DNA from: Pseudomonas sp. PDM15
Lineage (GTDB): Bacteria; Pseudomonadota; Gammaproteobacteria; Pseudomonadales; Pseudomonadaceae
DNA length: 64,000 bases
Direction of reading: 5' to 3'
NCBI RefSeq assembly: GCF_014851565.1
Contig: NZ_JACVAA010000001.1
Location: 372,001 to 436,000 of the forward strand
Positions 1 to 7,831 of the stretch are shown here, in pieces (the stretch's first letter is position 1; each line of letters opens with the position of its first letter). A program made the position numbers and the translations under genes. Below the pieces are notes generated by a model. The model was given only the letters and a program-made list of their open reading frames with translations. It made no database searches and was not told the origin of the DNA.

Positions 1-49
1 CCGATCCTCAGGTGGCACGGCGCCACCGCGCGGTTTCAATCCGCCCATG

Positions 50-74
50 AAAAAGCCCCGTCTGAGCGGGGCTT
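50..74 (-). terminator. Rho-independent terminator after xenB
   Basis: Read on the minus strand, a GC-rich stem (GCCCCG pairing with CGGGGC around a six-base loop) is followed directly by a run of T residues. It lies about 22 bp beyond the xenB stop codon and closes the leftward unit. Confidence 0.85.
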
Positions 75-95
75 GGTGCATCCGTGACGATGCGC

Positions 96-1145
96 TTACA
101 GGCGTGGGTAGTCGATATAGCCGACCGGGCCCTGGGCATAGAACAGCTCCGGGCGTGCCTCGTTGAGCGGGGCATCCTTGGCCAGGCGCTCGACCAGATC
201 CGGGTTGGCGATATAGGGCACGCCGAAGGCCACGGCGTCGGCCTTGCCATCTGCCAGCCAGGCGTTGGCCTGATCCTTGGTGAAGCGCTCGTTGGCGATG
301 ACCAGGCCGCCGAACTGCTCCTTGATGAAGGGCGTCAGGCTGTCCTCGTCCTCACGCTCGCGGGTGCAGATAAAGGCCACGCCACGCTTGCCCAGCTCGC
401 GAGCCACATAGCCGAAGGTCTCGCGCGGACTGTCGTCGCCCATGTCATGCAGGTCGCGGCGCGGCGACAGGTGCACGCCGACGCGATCGGCGCCCCACAC
501 CGAGATCGCGGCGTCGGTGACTTCCAGCAGCAGGCGCGCGCGGTTTTCGATGGAGCCGCCGTACTGGTCGCTGCGCTGGTTGGTGCTGCTCTGCAGGAAC
601 TGGTCGAGCAGGTAGCCGTTGGCGCCGTGGATCTCCACGCCGTCGAAGCCGGCGGCCTTAGCGTTCTCGGCGCCGTGGCGGTAGGACTCGACGATGTCGG
701 CGATTTCCTCGGTTTCCAGGGCGCGCGGGGTCTCGAAGCCCTTCATTGGGCGCACCAGGCTGACGTGGCCGGCCGGCGCTATGGCGCTAGGGGCGACCGG
801 CAGTTCGCCGTTCAGGTAGATGGGGTCGGAAATGCGGCCGACGTGCCACAGCTGCAGGAAGATGCGCCCGCCGTTGGCGTGCACGGCGCGGGTGATGTTG
901 TGCCAGCCGCGTACCTGATCCTCCGACCAGATGCCGGGGGTGTCCGGGTAGCCCACGCCCATCGGCGTCACCGAGGTGGCCTCGCTGAGGATCAGGCCGG
1001 CCGAGGCGCGCTGCACGTAGTACTCGGCCATCAGCGCGTTGGGCACGCGGCCTTCGTCGGCGCGGCAGCGGGTCAGCGGGGCCATGATGATGCGGTTGGG
1101 CAGCTCCAGGCTGCCGAGCTTGATGGGGTCGAACAGGGTAGTCAT
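96..1145 (-). CDS. xenB: XenB/NemA-type NAD(P)H:flavin ene-reductase (Old Yellow Enzyme)
   Basis: The 349-residue protein has the full length of the FMN-dependent Old Yellow Enzyme family and resembles Pseudomonas XenB from its N-terminus (MTTLFDPIKLG) to its C-terminus (GPVGYIDYPRL). XenB-type enzymes reduce activated C=C bonds and nitro-organics such as nitrate esters and TNT in the cytoplasm. The family motifs NRIIMAPLTRCRA, the QLWHVGR stretch and the substrate-binding H-G-A-N segment (EIHGANGYLLDQF) are all present. The ATG is preceded by a TGGAGG ribosome-binding site. The gene lies 16 bp behind the MFS transporter gene and downstream of the ArsR gene, which suggests one stress-inducible unit. 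The native substrate cannot be read from sequence. Confidence 0.93.
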   Translation of the reverse strand: MTTLFDPIKLGSLELPNRIIMAPLTRCRADEGRVPNALMAEYYVQRASAGLILSEATSVTPMGVGYPDTPGIWSEDQVRGWHNITRAVHANGGRIFLQLWHVGRISDPIYLNGELPVAPSAIAPAGHVSLVRPMKGFETPRALETEEIADIVESYRHGAENAKAAGFDGVEIHGANGYLLDQFLQSSTNQRSDQYGGSIENRARLLLEVTDAAISVWGADRVGVHLSPRRDLHDMGDDSPRETFGYVARELGKRGVAFICTREREDEDSLTPFIKEQFGGLVIANERFTKDQANAWLADGKADAVAFGVPYIANPDLVERLAKDAPLNEARPELFYAQGPVGYIDYPRL

Positions 1146-1161
1146 GGTGCAGCCTCCAGGC

Positions 1162-2331
1162 TTAGTCGAGCAGAGCTTCGGCCTGGCTTGCGCCAGTTCC
1201 GAAGGAGAAAGTGAGCAGGGCGGCGACCAGCGCCAGCGCGGCCAGCACGGCGGCGGCCAGCGGTACGCTGGTCAGCCCCAGGCCCTGGCTGATGACCAGG
1301 CCGCCGACCCAGGCGCCGAGGGCGTTGCCCAGGTTGAAGGCGCCGATGTTGAGGGTGGCCACCAGGTTGGGTGCGGCCTTGCCGAAGTTCATCACGTTGA
1401 CTTGTAGGGCCGGCACAGCAGCGAAGGCGGCCATGGCCCAGAGCAGCAGATTGATCTCCAGCGGGATCAGCAGCGGGCTGGTCCAGCGCACCAGGGTGGA
1501 GAACAGGGCCAGGGTCAGCAGGATGGCGGCCAGCGCCTTGGCCAGGTTCCAGTCGGCCAGACGCCCACCGATCAGGTTGCCGAGGGTCAGGCCCACGCCG
1601 ATCAGCAGCAGGGTCCAGGTGATGCCACGCGGCGACACGCCGGTGACTTCGCCGAGCAGCGGGGCGATGTAGGTGAACAGGGCGAACACGGCGGCGGCGA
1701 ACAGCACGGTGGTGCTCAGCGCCAGCCACAGCCCGGCACCGCGCATGGCTTTCAGCTCGCCACGCAGGTCAGCCGGCTGCTGTTCGCGATTGCTCGGCAG
1801 TACGCGCCACAGGCCGATGAAGGCGATCACCCCAATCAGGGTCACCGCCCAGAAGGTCGAGCGCCAGCCAGCGTATTGGCCGAGCGCGGTGCCCAGCGGC
1901 ACGCCGAGCACGTTGGCCAGGGTCAGGCCGGTGAACATCAGGGCCACGGCCGAGGCCTTGCGGTTCTCCGGTACCAGGCTGGCGGCGACCACCGAGCCGA
2001 TGCCGAAGAAGGCGCCGTGGCAGAGCGCGGTGACCACCCGGGCGACCATCAGCAGTTCGTAGTCGGCGGCGGTGGCGCAGAGCAGGTTGCCCAGCACGAA
2101 GATGCCCATCAGTGCCAACAGGGCCAGCTTGCGTGGCCAGTTGGCGGTGACCAGGGCCATGAACGGCGCACCCAGCGCCACGCCCAGGGCATAGCCGGTG
2201 ACCAGCCAGCCGGCGCCGGGGATGGACACGCCGAGGTCGGCTGCCACCTCGGGCAGCAGGCCCATGATGACGAATTCCGTGGTGCCGATGGCAAACGCGG
2301 ACAGAGCGAGGACGAGAAGCGGTAACGGCAT
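1162..2331 (-). CDS. MFS transporter, DHA1/YdhP-like
   Basis: This 389-residue protein has about 12 hydrophobic segments and the N-terminal signature of the AraJ/YdhP branch of the major facilitator superfamily (SAFAIGTTEFVIMGLLPEVA). It is probably an inner-membrane efflux permease for sugars or small toxic molecules. It sits between the ArsR-type repressor gene (59 bp upstream) and xenB (16 bp downstream), so it is probably controlled by the repressor and exports either the compound that XenB detoxifies or its product. The substrate is unknown. Confidence 0.88.
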   Translation of the reverse strand: MPLPLLVLALSAFAIGTTEFVIMGLLPEVAADLGVSIPGAGWLVTGYALGVALGAPFMALVTANWPRKLALLALMGIFVLGNLLCATAADYELLMVARVVTALCHGAFFGIGSVVAASLVPENRKASAVALMFTGLTLANVLGVPLGTALGQYAGWRSTFWAVTLIGVIAFIGLWRVLPSNREQQPADLRGELKAMRGAGLWLALSTTVLFAAAVFALFTYIAPLLGEVTGVSPRGITWTLLLIGVGLTLGNLIGGRLADWNLAKALAAILLTLALFSTLVRWTSPLLIPLEINLLLWAMAAFAAVPALQVNVMNFGKAAPNLVATLNIGAFNLGNALGAWVGGLVISQGLGLTSVPLAAAVLAALALVAALLTFSFGTGASQAEALLD

Positions 2332-2390
2332 GGGGCCGGCTCCTGGAAGATCGGTTGGGAAGAGGTGGCCTGCTGCGGGCAGGCATCCGC

Positions 2391-2696
2391 TCAGAGCTGG
2401 GCGTCGAGGTTCTTGAGGAAGGCCTGGATGGCCTCCTCGTTACGCTTGAAGAAACTCCACTGGCCGACCTTGCGACAGGTCACCAGACCGGCACGCTGCA
2501 GGGTCGCCAGGTGCACCGACACGCTCGACTGGGACAGGCCGCAACGCTCGAACTTGCCGGCGCAGACGCCGAGCTCCAGCGGGTGGTCCTGGTCGGCGAA
2601 ATGCTTCTCCGGCTCCTTGAGCCATTGCAGGATCTCGCGGCGGACCGGATGGGCCAGGGCCTTGATGATTTCGTCGATGTCGATGGATTCGGTCAT
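2391..2696 (-). CDS. ArsR-family winged-helix repressor
   Basis: The 101-residue protein is a single winged-helix domain of the ArsR family. It has the HPVRREILQWL helix near residues 17-27 and the recognition region SQSSVSVHLATLQRAGLV near residues 55-72. Cysteines occur in the VCAGKFERCGLSQ segment, but the classical ELCVCDL metal site is absent, so sensing may be redox- or ligand-based. It is the first gene of the leftward unit arsR-MFS-xenB. Inverted ATATCGG repeats lie directly upstream and are the likely operator, which points to autoregulation. Confidence 0.88.
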   Translation of the reverse strand: MTESIDIDEIIKALAHPVRREILQWLKEPEKHFADQDHPLELGVCAGKFERCGLSQSSVSVHLATLQRAGLVTCRKVGQWSFFKRNEEAIQAFLKNLDAQL

Positions 2697-2710
2697 GCTG
2701 CTACGGTCGC

Positions 2711-2752
2711 GTATCGGGTTGAGACGAACTATATATCGGGTTGATCCGATAT
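2711..2752. promoter_or_regulatory. Probable ArsR operator: ATATCGG inverted repeat plus extra half-site
   Basis: ATATCGG (2733-2739) and CCGATAT (2746-2752) form a perfect 7-bp inverted repeat with a 6-bp spacer. A further copy of the left arm, GTATCGGGTTGA (2711-2722), lies 22 bp away, two helical turns. The site is 15-56 bp upstream of the ArsR start codon. The assignment to this regulator is inferred from position. Confidence 0.6.
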
Positions 2753-2803
2753 GTAGATCGTTTGTGCCGATACTGACTATCAGTGCAGCTGATGGGATGA
2801 GGT

Positions 2804-2829
2804 GGAGCCATCAATGGATGGCTCCTTTT
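2804..2829. terminator. Hairpin between arsR promoter and rubredoxin gene
   Basis: GGAGCCATC (2804-2812) pairs perfectly with GATGGCTCC (2817-2825) around a 4-base loop. A TTTT tract follows only on the plus strand, whereas the gene that ends here (rubredoxin) is on the minus strand. It may stop rubredoxin transcription weakly, or shield the alk genes from rightward transcription. Confidence 0.5.
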
Positions 2830-2841
2830 CGGTGACGAGCG

Positions 2842-3009
2842 TCAGTCCTCCAGCGCCTCGAACTCGTCCTTCATCCGGATGGCGCAGTCCGGGCAGGCGA
2901 AGTCGTCTGGCAGTTCTTCCCAGGGTGTGCCCGGCGGGTAGCCATGGTGCGGCTCGCCCCTGGCCTCGTCGTAGCAGTAGCCGCACTCGGGGCAGCGGTG
3001 GCGGCTCAT
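2842..3009 (-). CDS. Rubredoxin, partner of AlkB
   Basis: The 55-residue electron carrier has two iron-binding knuckles, CPECG (residues 7-11) and CPDCA (residues 39-43), and the rubredoxin core YDEARG...PGTPWEELPDD. It should pass electrons from rubredoxin reductase to alkane hydroxylase. Its ATG overlaps the alkB stop codon (ATGA), so the two are translationally coupled. The spacer after the second knuckle is one residue longer than in AlkG2-type rubredoxins and includes an Arg, as described for AlkG1-type proteins. The usual Gly after the second CxxC is Ala. Rubredoxin reductase is not in the window. Confidence 0.92.
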   Translation of the reverse strand: MSRHRCPECGYCYDEARGEPHHGYPPGTPWEELPDDFACPDCAIRMKDEFEALED

Positions 3010-4166
3010 GCGCTTTGCTCGTGGAGGCCGTAGCGGCGCATCAGGCGCTCGCGCTGGCCGGGCTGGAAGTTGATCCGCGCCGCATCGCCGTGCACGGCAG
3101 TGATCAGCCGTGGATTCATCACCTGGAACCACAGCGGCGGCACGTAGGCCACCAGGTACATGCCGAAGTAGCCGCTGGGCAGGCGCGGCAGGTCGGGGAA
3201 GTTGCGCAGCGACTGGTAGCGCCGCGTCGGGTGGGCGTGGTGATCGGAATGTCGTTGTAGGTGGAACAGCGCCCAGTTGGAGAACAGGTGGTTGCTGTTC
3301 CACGAATGATGCGGCTGGCAGATCTCGTAGCGGCCGCTGTCCAGCTTGCGGCGCAGCAGGCCGTAGTGCTCCAGGTAGTTGGCCGAGGTCAGCTGGAAGG
3401 CGCCCCACACGGCGGTCAGCAGCAGGTACGGCAGGATCGCCAGGCCGAACGCCAGGGTCAGTCCGCCGTACAGTGCCAGGCTGGCCAGCGCCGGCTGCAG
3501 CACCTCGTTGTCCAGGCTCCAGGTGCGCTTGCCGCAGCGCGCCAGGCGCTCCTTCTCCAGCTGCCAGGCGCGACGGAAGCCGCCGGGCATCTCGCGCAGG
3601 ACGAAGCGGTAGATCGACTCGCCCATGCGCGACGAGGCCGGGTCCACCGGGGTGGCCACGTCGCGGTGGTGGCCACGGTTGTGCTCGATGTAGAAGTGCC
3701 CGTAGCAGGCCACGGCTAGCGCCAGCTTGCCCAGCCAGCGTTCCAGCGCGCTCTTCTTGTGGCCCATCTCATGGCCGAGGTTGATGGCGAAGCCGAGACC
3801 GCCACCGGTGCTGATGATCATCGCCAGCACGCCGTACCAGGCCAGCGGCTGGGTGGCGACGAAGGCGGTGGTGGCGATGAAGGCCGCCCACATCACCGGC
3901 ACCAGCAGGTAGGTGATCCAGCGGTAGTAGGGGTCGGCCTCCAGCGCCGGCACTTCGGACTCTGGCGGATTGCTCGGGTCTTCGCCGATCAGCGCATCGA
4001 GCAGCGGCACGCCGAAGTAGAAGAACACCGGCGGCAGCCAGAGCCAGGCGTCGTGCGGCGCTACCAGCAGATACAGCGCGGGACCGATCAGGCCCAGGCA
4101 GGGGACGAGCAGCGACAGCAGCCACAACGGGCGTTTACTGTCACGGTAGGGCAGGGTGGTTTGCAT
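3006..4166 (-). CDS. alkB: Alkane 1-monooxygenase AlkB
   Basis: This 386-residue non-heme di-iron integral-membrane hydroxylase oxidises the terminal carbon of n-alkanes. Three histidine boxes are intact: HEMGHK (132-137), EHNRGHH (161-167) and LQRHSDHHA (303-311). The AlkB signature NYLEHYG is at 263-269. Hydrophobic segments near residues 12-36, 40-60, 82-105, 107-130 and 228-258 match the usual six-helix topology. I chose the ATG at 4166 because a GGAGAG ribosome-binding site precedes it and the protein then has family length; the frame stays open upstream to 4445 but that part is not AlkB-like. It is coupled to rubredoxin and divergent from an AraC-type regulator. Confidence 0.96.
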   Translation of the reverse strand: MQTTLPYRDSKRPLWLLSLLVPCLGLIGPALYLLVAPHDAWLWLPPVFFYFGVPLLDALIGEDPSNPPESEVPALEADPYYRWITYLLVPVMWAAFIATTAFVATQPLAWYGVLAMIISTGGGLGFAINLGHEMGHKKSALERWLGKLALAVACYGHFYIEHNRGHHRDVATPVDPASSRMGESIYRFVLREMPGGFRRAWQLEKERLARCGKRTWSLDNEVLQPALASLALYGGLTLAFGLAILPYLLLTAVWGAFQLTSANYLEHYGLLRRKLDSGRYEICQPHHSWNSNHLFSNWALFHLQRHSDHHAHPTRRYQSLRNFPDLPRLPSGYFGMYLVAYVPPLWFQVMNPRLITAVHGDAARINFQPGQRERLMRRYGLHEQSA

Positions 4167-4291
4167 TTTTATTCTCTCCACGGTTCTTCGACCTGGGTCC
4201 AGCATGCGCTGGCGCGGCCAGTGGCATAACCGTTGAGCTGGGCAGAAAATCGTCATATGGTGACAGTCCACTCCGCGCGCGGACCGCCGCC
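4167..4291. promoter_or_regulatory. Divergent alkB / araC-type promoter region
   Basis: The 125 bp between the two start codons must carry both promoters. A short palindrome, GTCA-N5-TGAC (4252-4264), lies near the regulator start and could be a binding site. No convincing -35/-10 pair or sigma-54 site was found. Confidence 0.45.
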
Positions 4292-5317
4292 ATGGACCCG
4301 AATCTCGCCCCGCTGCAACCCTGCCTGCACCCCATCTACGCCCGCCTGCTGTGCGCGGCGTTGCGCCAGCGTGGCTTCGGCGAAGCCGAGATCCTGCACG
4401 GCACCGGGCTGGACTGGGCGCACCTGCACCGCGACAACCGCCCACTCAACTTCGCCCAGGTGCAGCGCCTGATCCGTCGCGGCATCCAGCTCACCGACTG
4501 CCCGTGGCTGGGCCTGGAAGTCGGCTGCGCCATGCCGGTGTCGGCCCACGGCCCGGTGGGCTACGCGGCCGCCCTGTGCCCGGACCTGCGCGGCGTGCTG
4601 GCGGTGCTGGAGCGCTTCAGCGTGCTACGCCTGTCCAGCCTGCGTCTCGGTGGCGAGATCGAAGGCGAGCGTTACCGCATCTGCGTCGAGGAGCTGTTCG
4701 ATCTGGGTAACGTGCGCGAGCACATCTTCACCAGCCTGGCCGGCGTCTGCCTGCGCCTGCTGGAGGCAGTATGCGGCGTGTTGCCGGACGACTGCCTGGC
4801 ATTCAGCTTCCCCTTTGCCGAGCCGCCCTGGTCGGCGCGCTATCGCGAGCTACTCGGCCCCGGCGTCAGCTTCGGCGCCGAGCGCTTCAGTGTCAGCCTG
4901 CCGCTGGAGTGGCTGGACCGCCCCAGCCTGAGCGCCGATCCCCAGGCCGCGCGCATCGCGCTGCGTGATTGCGAGCACCAGCTGCAGGGCGCCAGCCCCG
5001 GCGGCGACTGGACCAGCCGGGTGCAGCTGCGCCTGGTGGCCTGCGATGGCAGCTACCCGACGCTGGAGCAACTGGCGGACGAATTTCACCTGTCCGAACG
5101 CACGCTGATCCGCCGCCTGCGCGACGAGGGCGTGCACTACCAGCAACTGCTCGACGAGGTGCGCCAGGAGCTGGCCTGCTGGCTGCTGGAGAGCACGCCG
5201 CTAAGCGTGGAGGCGGTGGCCGAGCGCCTGGGCTATCGCGACACCAGCAACTTCAGTCGCACCTTCCGCCGCTGGCTGGGCATGACGCCCAACGCCTGGC
5301 GCAAGGGGGCGGCGTGA
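4292..5317 (+). CDS. AraC-family transcriptional regulator, divergent from alkB
   Basis: The 341-residue protein has an N-terminal effector domain of the arabinose-binding-like type (about residues 20-210) and a C-terminal AraC double helix-turn-helix (about 240-338) with the signatures LEQLADEFHLSERTLIRRL and VAERLGYRDTSNFSRTFRRW. AraC-type proteins control alkane hydroxylase genes in several bacteria, and the head-to-head arrangement with alkB makes an alkane- or fatty-acid-responsive activator likely. Its TGA overlaps the GTG start of the next gene. Confidence 0.9.
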   Translation: MDPNLAPLQPCLHPIYARLLCAALRQRGFGEAEILHGTGLDWAHLHRDNRPLNFAQVQRLIRRGIQLTDCPWLGLEVGCAMPVSAHGPVGYAAALCPDLRGVLAVLERFSVLRLSSLRLGGEIEGERYRICVEELFDLGNVREHIFTSLAGVCLRLLEAVCGVLPDDCLAFSFPFAEPPWSARYRELLGPGVSFGAERFSVSLPLEWLDRPSLSADPQAARIALRDCEHQLQGASPGGDWTSRVQLRLVACDGSYPTLEQLADEFHLSERTLIRRLRDEGVHYQQLLDEVRQELACWLLESTPLSVEAVAERLGYRDTSNFSRTFRRWLGMTPNAWRKGAA

Positions 5318-5880
5318 ACTATCTGGCCCACCTGCACCTAGGCGGCGACGCCCCGCAGCAGCTGCTCGGCAGCCTGTACGGCGACTTCGTCAAAGGGCCG
5401 CTGGCAGGGCGTTTTCCGGCCGGCATCGAGGCCGGTATTCAGCTGCACCGACGCATCGATGCCTTCACCGATCGCCACCCACTGGTCGAGCAGGCCCGAG
5501 CGCGCTTTCCCACCGAGCGGCGGCGCACCTCGGGGATTCTGCTCGACCTGTTCTTCGACCATTGCCTGGCTCGCGACTGGGCCGAGTTCGCCAGCGAGCC
5601 GCTGGCGCAGTTCACCGGCCGCGTTTACCGGGTGCTGGCCGCGCAGCCCGAGTTGCCGGAGCGCCTGGCCTATATCGCCCCGCGCATGGCCGCTCAGGAC
5701 TGGCTGGGCAGCTACAGGGATTTCGCCGTGCTGGAGCAGGTGCTGCTGGGCATGAGTCGCCGCCTGTCACGGCCGCAGATGCTGGATGGTGCCATGGGCG
5801 AACTGGAGCGGCTGTACGAGCCGCTCAGCGACGACTTTCGCGAGTTCTATCCGCAGTTGCAGGTGTTCGCCAGATCCTAG
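5314..5880 (+). CDS. acpH: Acyl carrier protein phosphodiesterase AcpH (GTG start)
   Basis: The 188-residue protein matches AcpH, which hydrolyses the 4'-phosphopantetheine arm from holo-ACP. The family start MNYLAHLHL is encoded from a GTG at 5314, whose last two bases overlap the stop of the regulator gene (GTGA). Conserved features include the GSLYGDFVKG segment near residue 20 and the HD-like metal-binding stretch FFDHCLARDW near residues 83-92. Length agrees with E. coli AcpH (193 residues). Coupling to an AraC regulator is unusual and could link ACP turnover to hydrocarbon-derived acyl supply, but that is speculation. Confidence 0.88.
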   Translation: MNYLAHLHLGGDAPQQLLGSLYGDFVKGPLAGRFPAGIEAGIQLHRRIDAFTDRHPLVEQARARFPTERRRTSGILLDLFFDHCLARDWAEFASEPLAQFTGRVYRVLAAQPELPERLAYIAPRMAAQDWLGSYRDFAVLEQVLLGMSRRLSRPQMLDGAMGELERLYEPLSDDFREFYPQLQVFARS

Positions 5881-5947
5881 GGTGGATGGCGCTCTGTTCA
5901 TCCACCATCACACCGCCCGGTGGATCGGTGAAGCGTGATCCACCCTA
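5878..5947. repeat. Palindromic GTGGAT repeat, copy A
   Basis: A 70-bp element begins TAGGGTGGAT and ends ATCCACCCTA, with internal CATCCACC/GGTGGATC segments, so it can fold into a double hairpin. It starts at the acpH stop codon. The same element occurs inverted at 8708-8779 and in shortened form at 42824-42857. Confidence 0.8.
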
Positions 5948-6006
5948 CCTGACAGGTTGGTGCGGGACGTTAGGGTGTACTCGCTGCAGGCATACAGCGC
6001 ATGCCA

Positions 6007-6777
6007 TCAGGCCGCCTGCGACTGCTCCTGCGGTTCGCCAAACAACGCCACCTGCACCGCCCGTTGCGCCTGGCGCGCCAGCACGTTGCGTTCCTGGCCG
6101 GCGCTGGCAATGGGCGCGAGCAGCTGGATCTGCACTTTGGCGCGATCTGCCGCGAACAGGCGCAGCAGGTGCGAGGGCAGGTCGTCGTCGCCGATAAAGG
6201 GAGCGACCAAGTCGGTCTCGCCGTCGCGCAGGTAACGGATCGCCACCGGTTGCAGCGGTGTGCCGGTGTCGATGGCGCTAGTCAGCAGGCGGCCGTGGAA
6301 GGTGCGTATCTGCTGGCCGTCGGTGGTGGTGCCTTCGGGGAAGATCAGCAACTGGCGCCCGGCGCTCAGGTGGCGATGCAACTGGCGGGCGAGCAGGGCG
6401 CTGTCCCCAGAACCACGACGGATAAACAGGGTGCCGGCCTTGTGCGCCAGCCAGCCGGCCAGCGGCCAGGTGCGCACCTCGGCCTTGGACAGGAACGACA
6501 GCGGCAGCAGCTGACCGAGCAGCGGGATATCGGTCCACGACACATGGTTGCTCAGCCACAGATGCGGACCCTGCGGCAGTTCGCCCTGCACCTCGACCTC
6601 GAATGGCAGGGCGTGGCTCAGGCGGCGCATGAACCAGGCGGTGAGGCGCTGGCGCAGGCCCATCAGATCGCCGCGGCGTACACGCTCGGCCAGGGCAACA
6701 CCGCTGGCCAGCAGCATGCCGAGCAGCAACACGGCGGCCAGACGGATGAGACGCAGGTAGAGGCGGAGTTTGATCAT
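6007..6777 (-). CDS. olsA: Lyso-ornithine-lipid O-acyltransferase OlsA (PlsC family)
   Basis: The 256-residue membrane-associated acyltransferase has an N-terminal hydrophobic segment (residues 10-30), the catalytic NHxxxxD box with H78 and D83, and the FPEGTTTDG acceptor motif near residue 150. OlsA adds the second acyl chain to lyso-ornithine lipid and can also act on lysophosphatidic acid. Pairing with OlsB immediately upstream identifies the ornithine-lipid pathway, normally induced by phosphate limitation. Unlike a compact olsBA operon, the genes are separated by 173 bp largely made of a MITE-like element. Confidence 0.87.
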   Translation of the reverse strand: MIKLRLYLRLIRLAAVLLLGMLLASGVALAERVRRGDLMGLRQRLTAWFMRRLSHALPFEVEVQGELPQGPHLWLSNHVSWTDIPLLGQLLPLSFLSKAEVRTWPLAGWLAHKAGTLFIRRGSGDSALLARQLHRHLSAGRQLLIFPEGTTTDGQQIRTFHGRLLTSAIDTGTPLQPVAIRYLRDGETDLVAPFIGDDDLPSHLLRLFAADRAKVQIQLLAPIASAGQERNVLARQAQRAVQVALFGEPQEQSQAA

Positions 6778-6809
6778 CGTGGCACTCGGACGCTGACGGA
6801 AGGACTGCC

Positions 6810-6951
6810 AGAACCTGTTTCGGGTCTTTTGAGCTAGAGCTAGGCAAGGCGAAATTGGGCGAGGACGCGGAGTTTACGAAGTGTAAATGAGCAGTCCGAG
6901 CCCGATTTCAACGCAGCATGGCCGACGATCAAGAGATCCGGGACAGGTTCT
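6810..6951. repeat. MITE-like element between olsB and olsA
   Basis: Terminal inverted repeats AGAACCTGT (6810-6818) and ACAGGTTCT (6943-6951) bound a 142-bp non-coding stretch that ends at the olsB stop codon. Size, terminal repeats and lack of coding capacity suggest a miniature inverted-repeat element. No transposase is in the window. Confidence 0.6.
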
Positions 6952-7694
6952 CAGACGGCAGCTTTGAAGTGACGTGCATAGCGCGGGCACAGCTCGTCGC
7001 GCTTGAGCAGGATGAACACGTCGGCGACCTGGAAGTCCTGGTCCCAGCACGGCTCGCCGCACACCTTGGCGCCCAGGCGCATGTAGGCCTTGAGCAGCGG
7101 CGGCATCTCGGCGATGACGTTGCCCGGCAGGTCCATGGCCGGCAGCGGGTTGCGAGGCTCGGCGCGCAGGTGTTCGGTGCACAGGTGGCGTTCGCGCAGG
7201 CGCTGCATGATCGCCTGGGCCTGGATGCCGCCGTCCTGCATGGGGATGCTGGCGCAACCCATCAGGTAGCGATAGCCGCCTTCGTTGAGCACTTCGGCCA
7301 GCTCGCTCCACAGCACGGCGATGGTGCCGCCGTTGCGGTAGGCCGGGTCGACGCAGGTGCGGCCGATCTCCAGCACCGGGCCTTGGAGGTGGGCCAGGCC
7401 GTGCAGGCTGAACTCTTCTTCGCTGTAGTAACGCCCCAGGCTGGCGGCGGCCTGGTGGTCGAGCAGGCGAGTGGTGGCCACAAGCTTGCCGCTGTTCAGG
7501 TCGCGCACGCCGATGTGGCTGCAGTGCGGGTCGTAGTCATCCATGTCGAGGCCCAGCTCGGCGCCCTTCAGCTTGGCATCGAACTCGCGGCTGAACACGG
7601 CGTAGCGCAGGGTCTGGGCTTCGCGCAGCGCATCCGGGCCGATCAAACGTTCGGCTTGCAGGCGGCGTTCGGCAGTTCGGGCGATCTGGGTCAT
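6951..7694 (-). CDS. olsB: L-ornithine N-alpha-acyltransferase OlsB (GNAT fold)
   Basis: The 247-residue protein is of the OlsB type, which transfers a 3-hydroxyacyl chain from ACP to the alpha-amino group of ornithine, the first step of ornithine-lipid synthesis. Recognisable features are the N-terminal [10 protein letters not shown] segment (near residue 50), the acyl-ACP-binding region [17 protein letters not shown] and a [14 protein letters not shown] stretch characteristic of this family rather than ordinary GNATs. A GGAGG ribosome-binding site precedes the ATG. It is divergent from the acyl-CoA-dehydrogenase-like gene. Confidence 0.88.
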   Translation of the reverse strand: MTQIARTAERRLQAERLIGPDALREAQTLRYAVFSREFDAKLKGAELGLDMDDYDPHCSHIGVRDLNSGKLVATTRLLDHQAAASLGRYYSEEEFSLHGLAHLQGPVLEIGRTCVDPAYRNGGTIAVLWSELAEVLNEGGYRYLMGCASIPMQDGGIQAQAIMQRLRERHLCTEHLRAEPRNPLPAMDLPGNVIAEMPPLLKAYMRLGAKVCGEPCWDQDFQVADVFILLKRDELCPRYARHFKAAV

Positions 7695-7795
7695 CGATTA
7701 GCCTCCGTGAGCCAGCCTGCGATGGGTTGCGGCCGGTCGATGTTGTTGGGCAAGCTCAGGCTAGGAAGACCCGGTGTCACCTCCATGAAGATTCG

Positions 7796-7813
7796 GTGAT
7801 GCTTGTGTGACAG
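7796..7813 (-). promoter_or_regulatory. Weak Pho-box-like repeat upstream of olsB
   Basis: On the minus strand, CTGTCAC and GCATCAC are separated by 4 bp, about 100 bp upstream of olsB. The first half is close to the PhoB consensus CTGTCAT and the second is poor. It is noted because ornithine-lipid genes are commonly phosphate-controlled. Confidence 0.3.
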
Positions 7814-7831
7814 ACGACGAGGACTTATGTG

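Noticed and set aside
4167..4291. Sigma-54 promoter for alkB
   Set aside because: A GG-N10-GC match exists on the minus strand but the surrounding bases do not fit TGGCACG/TTGC.
4167..4445. Upstream extension of the alkB frame
   Set aside because: The extra residues are not AlkB-like, overlap the divergent regulator, and the ATG at 4166 has a good ribosome-binding site.
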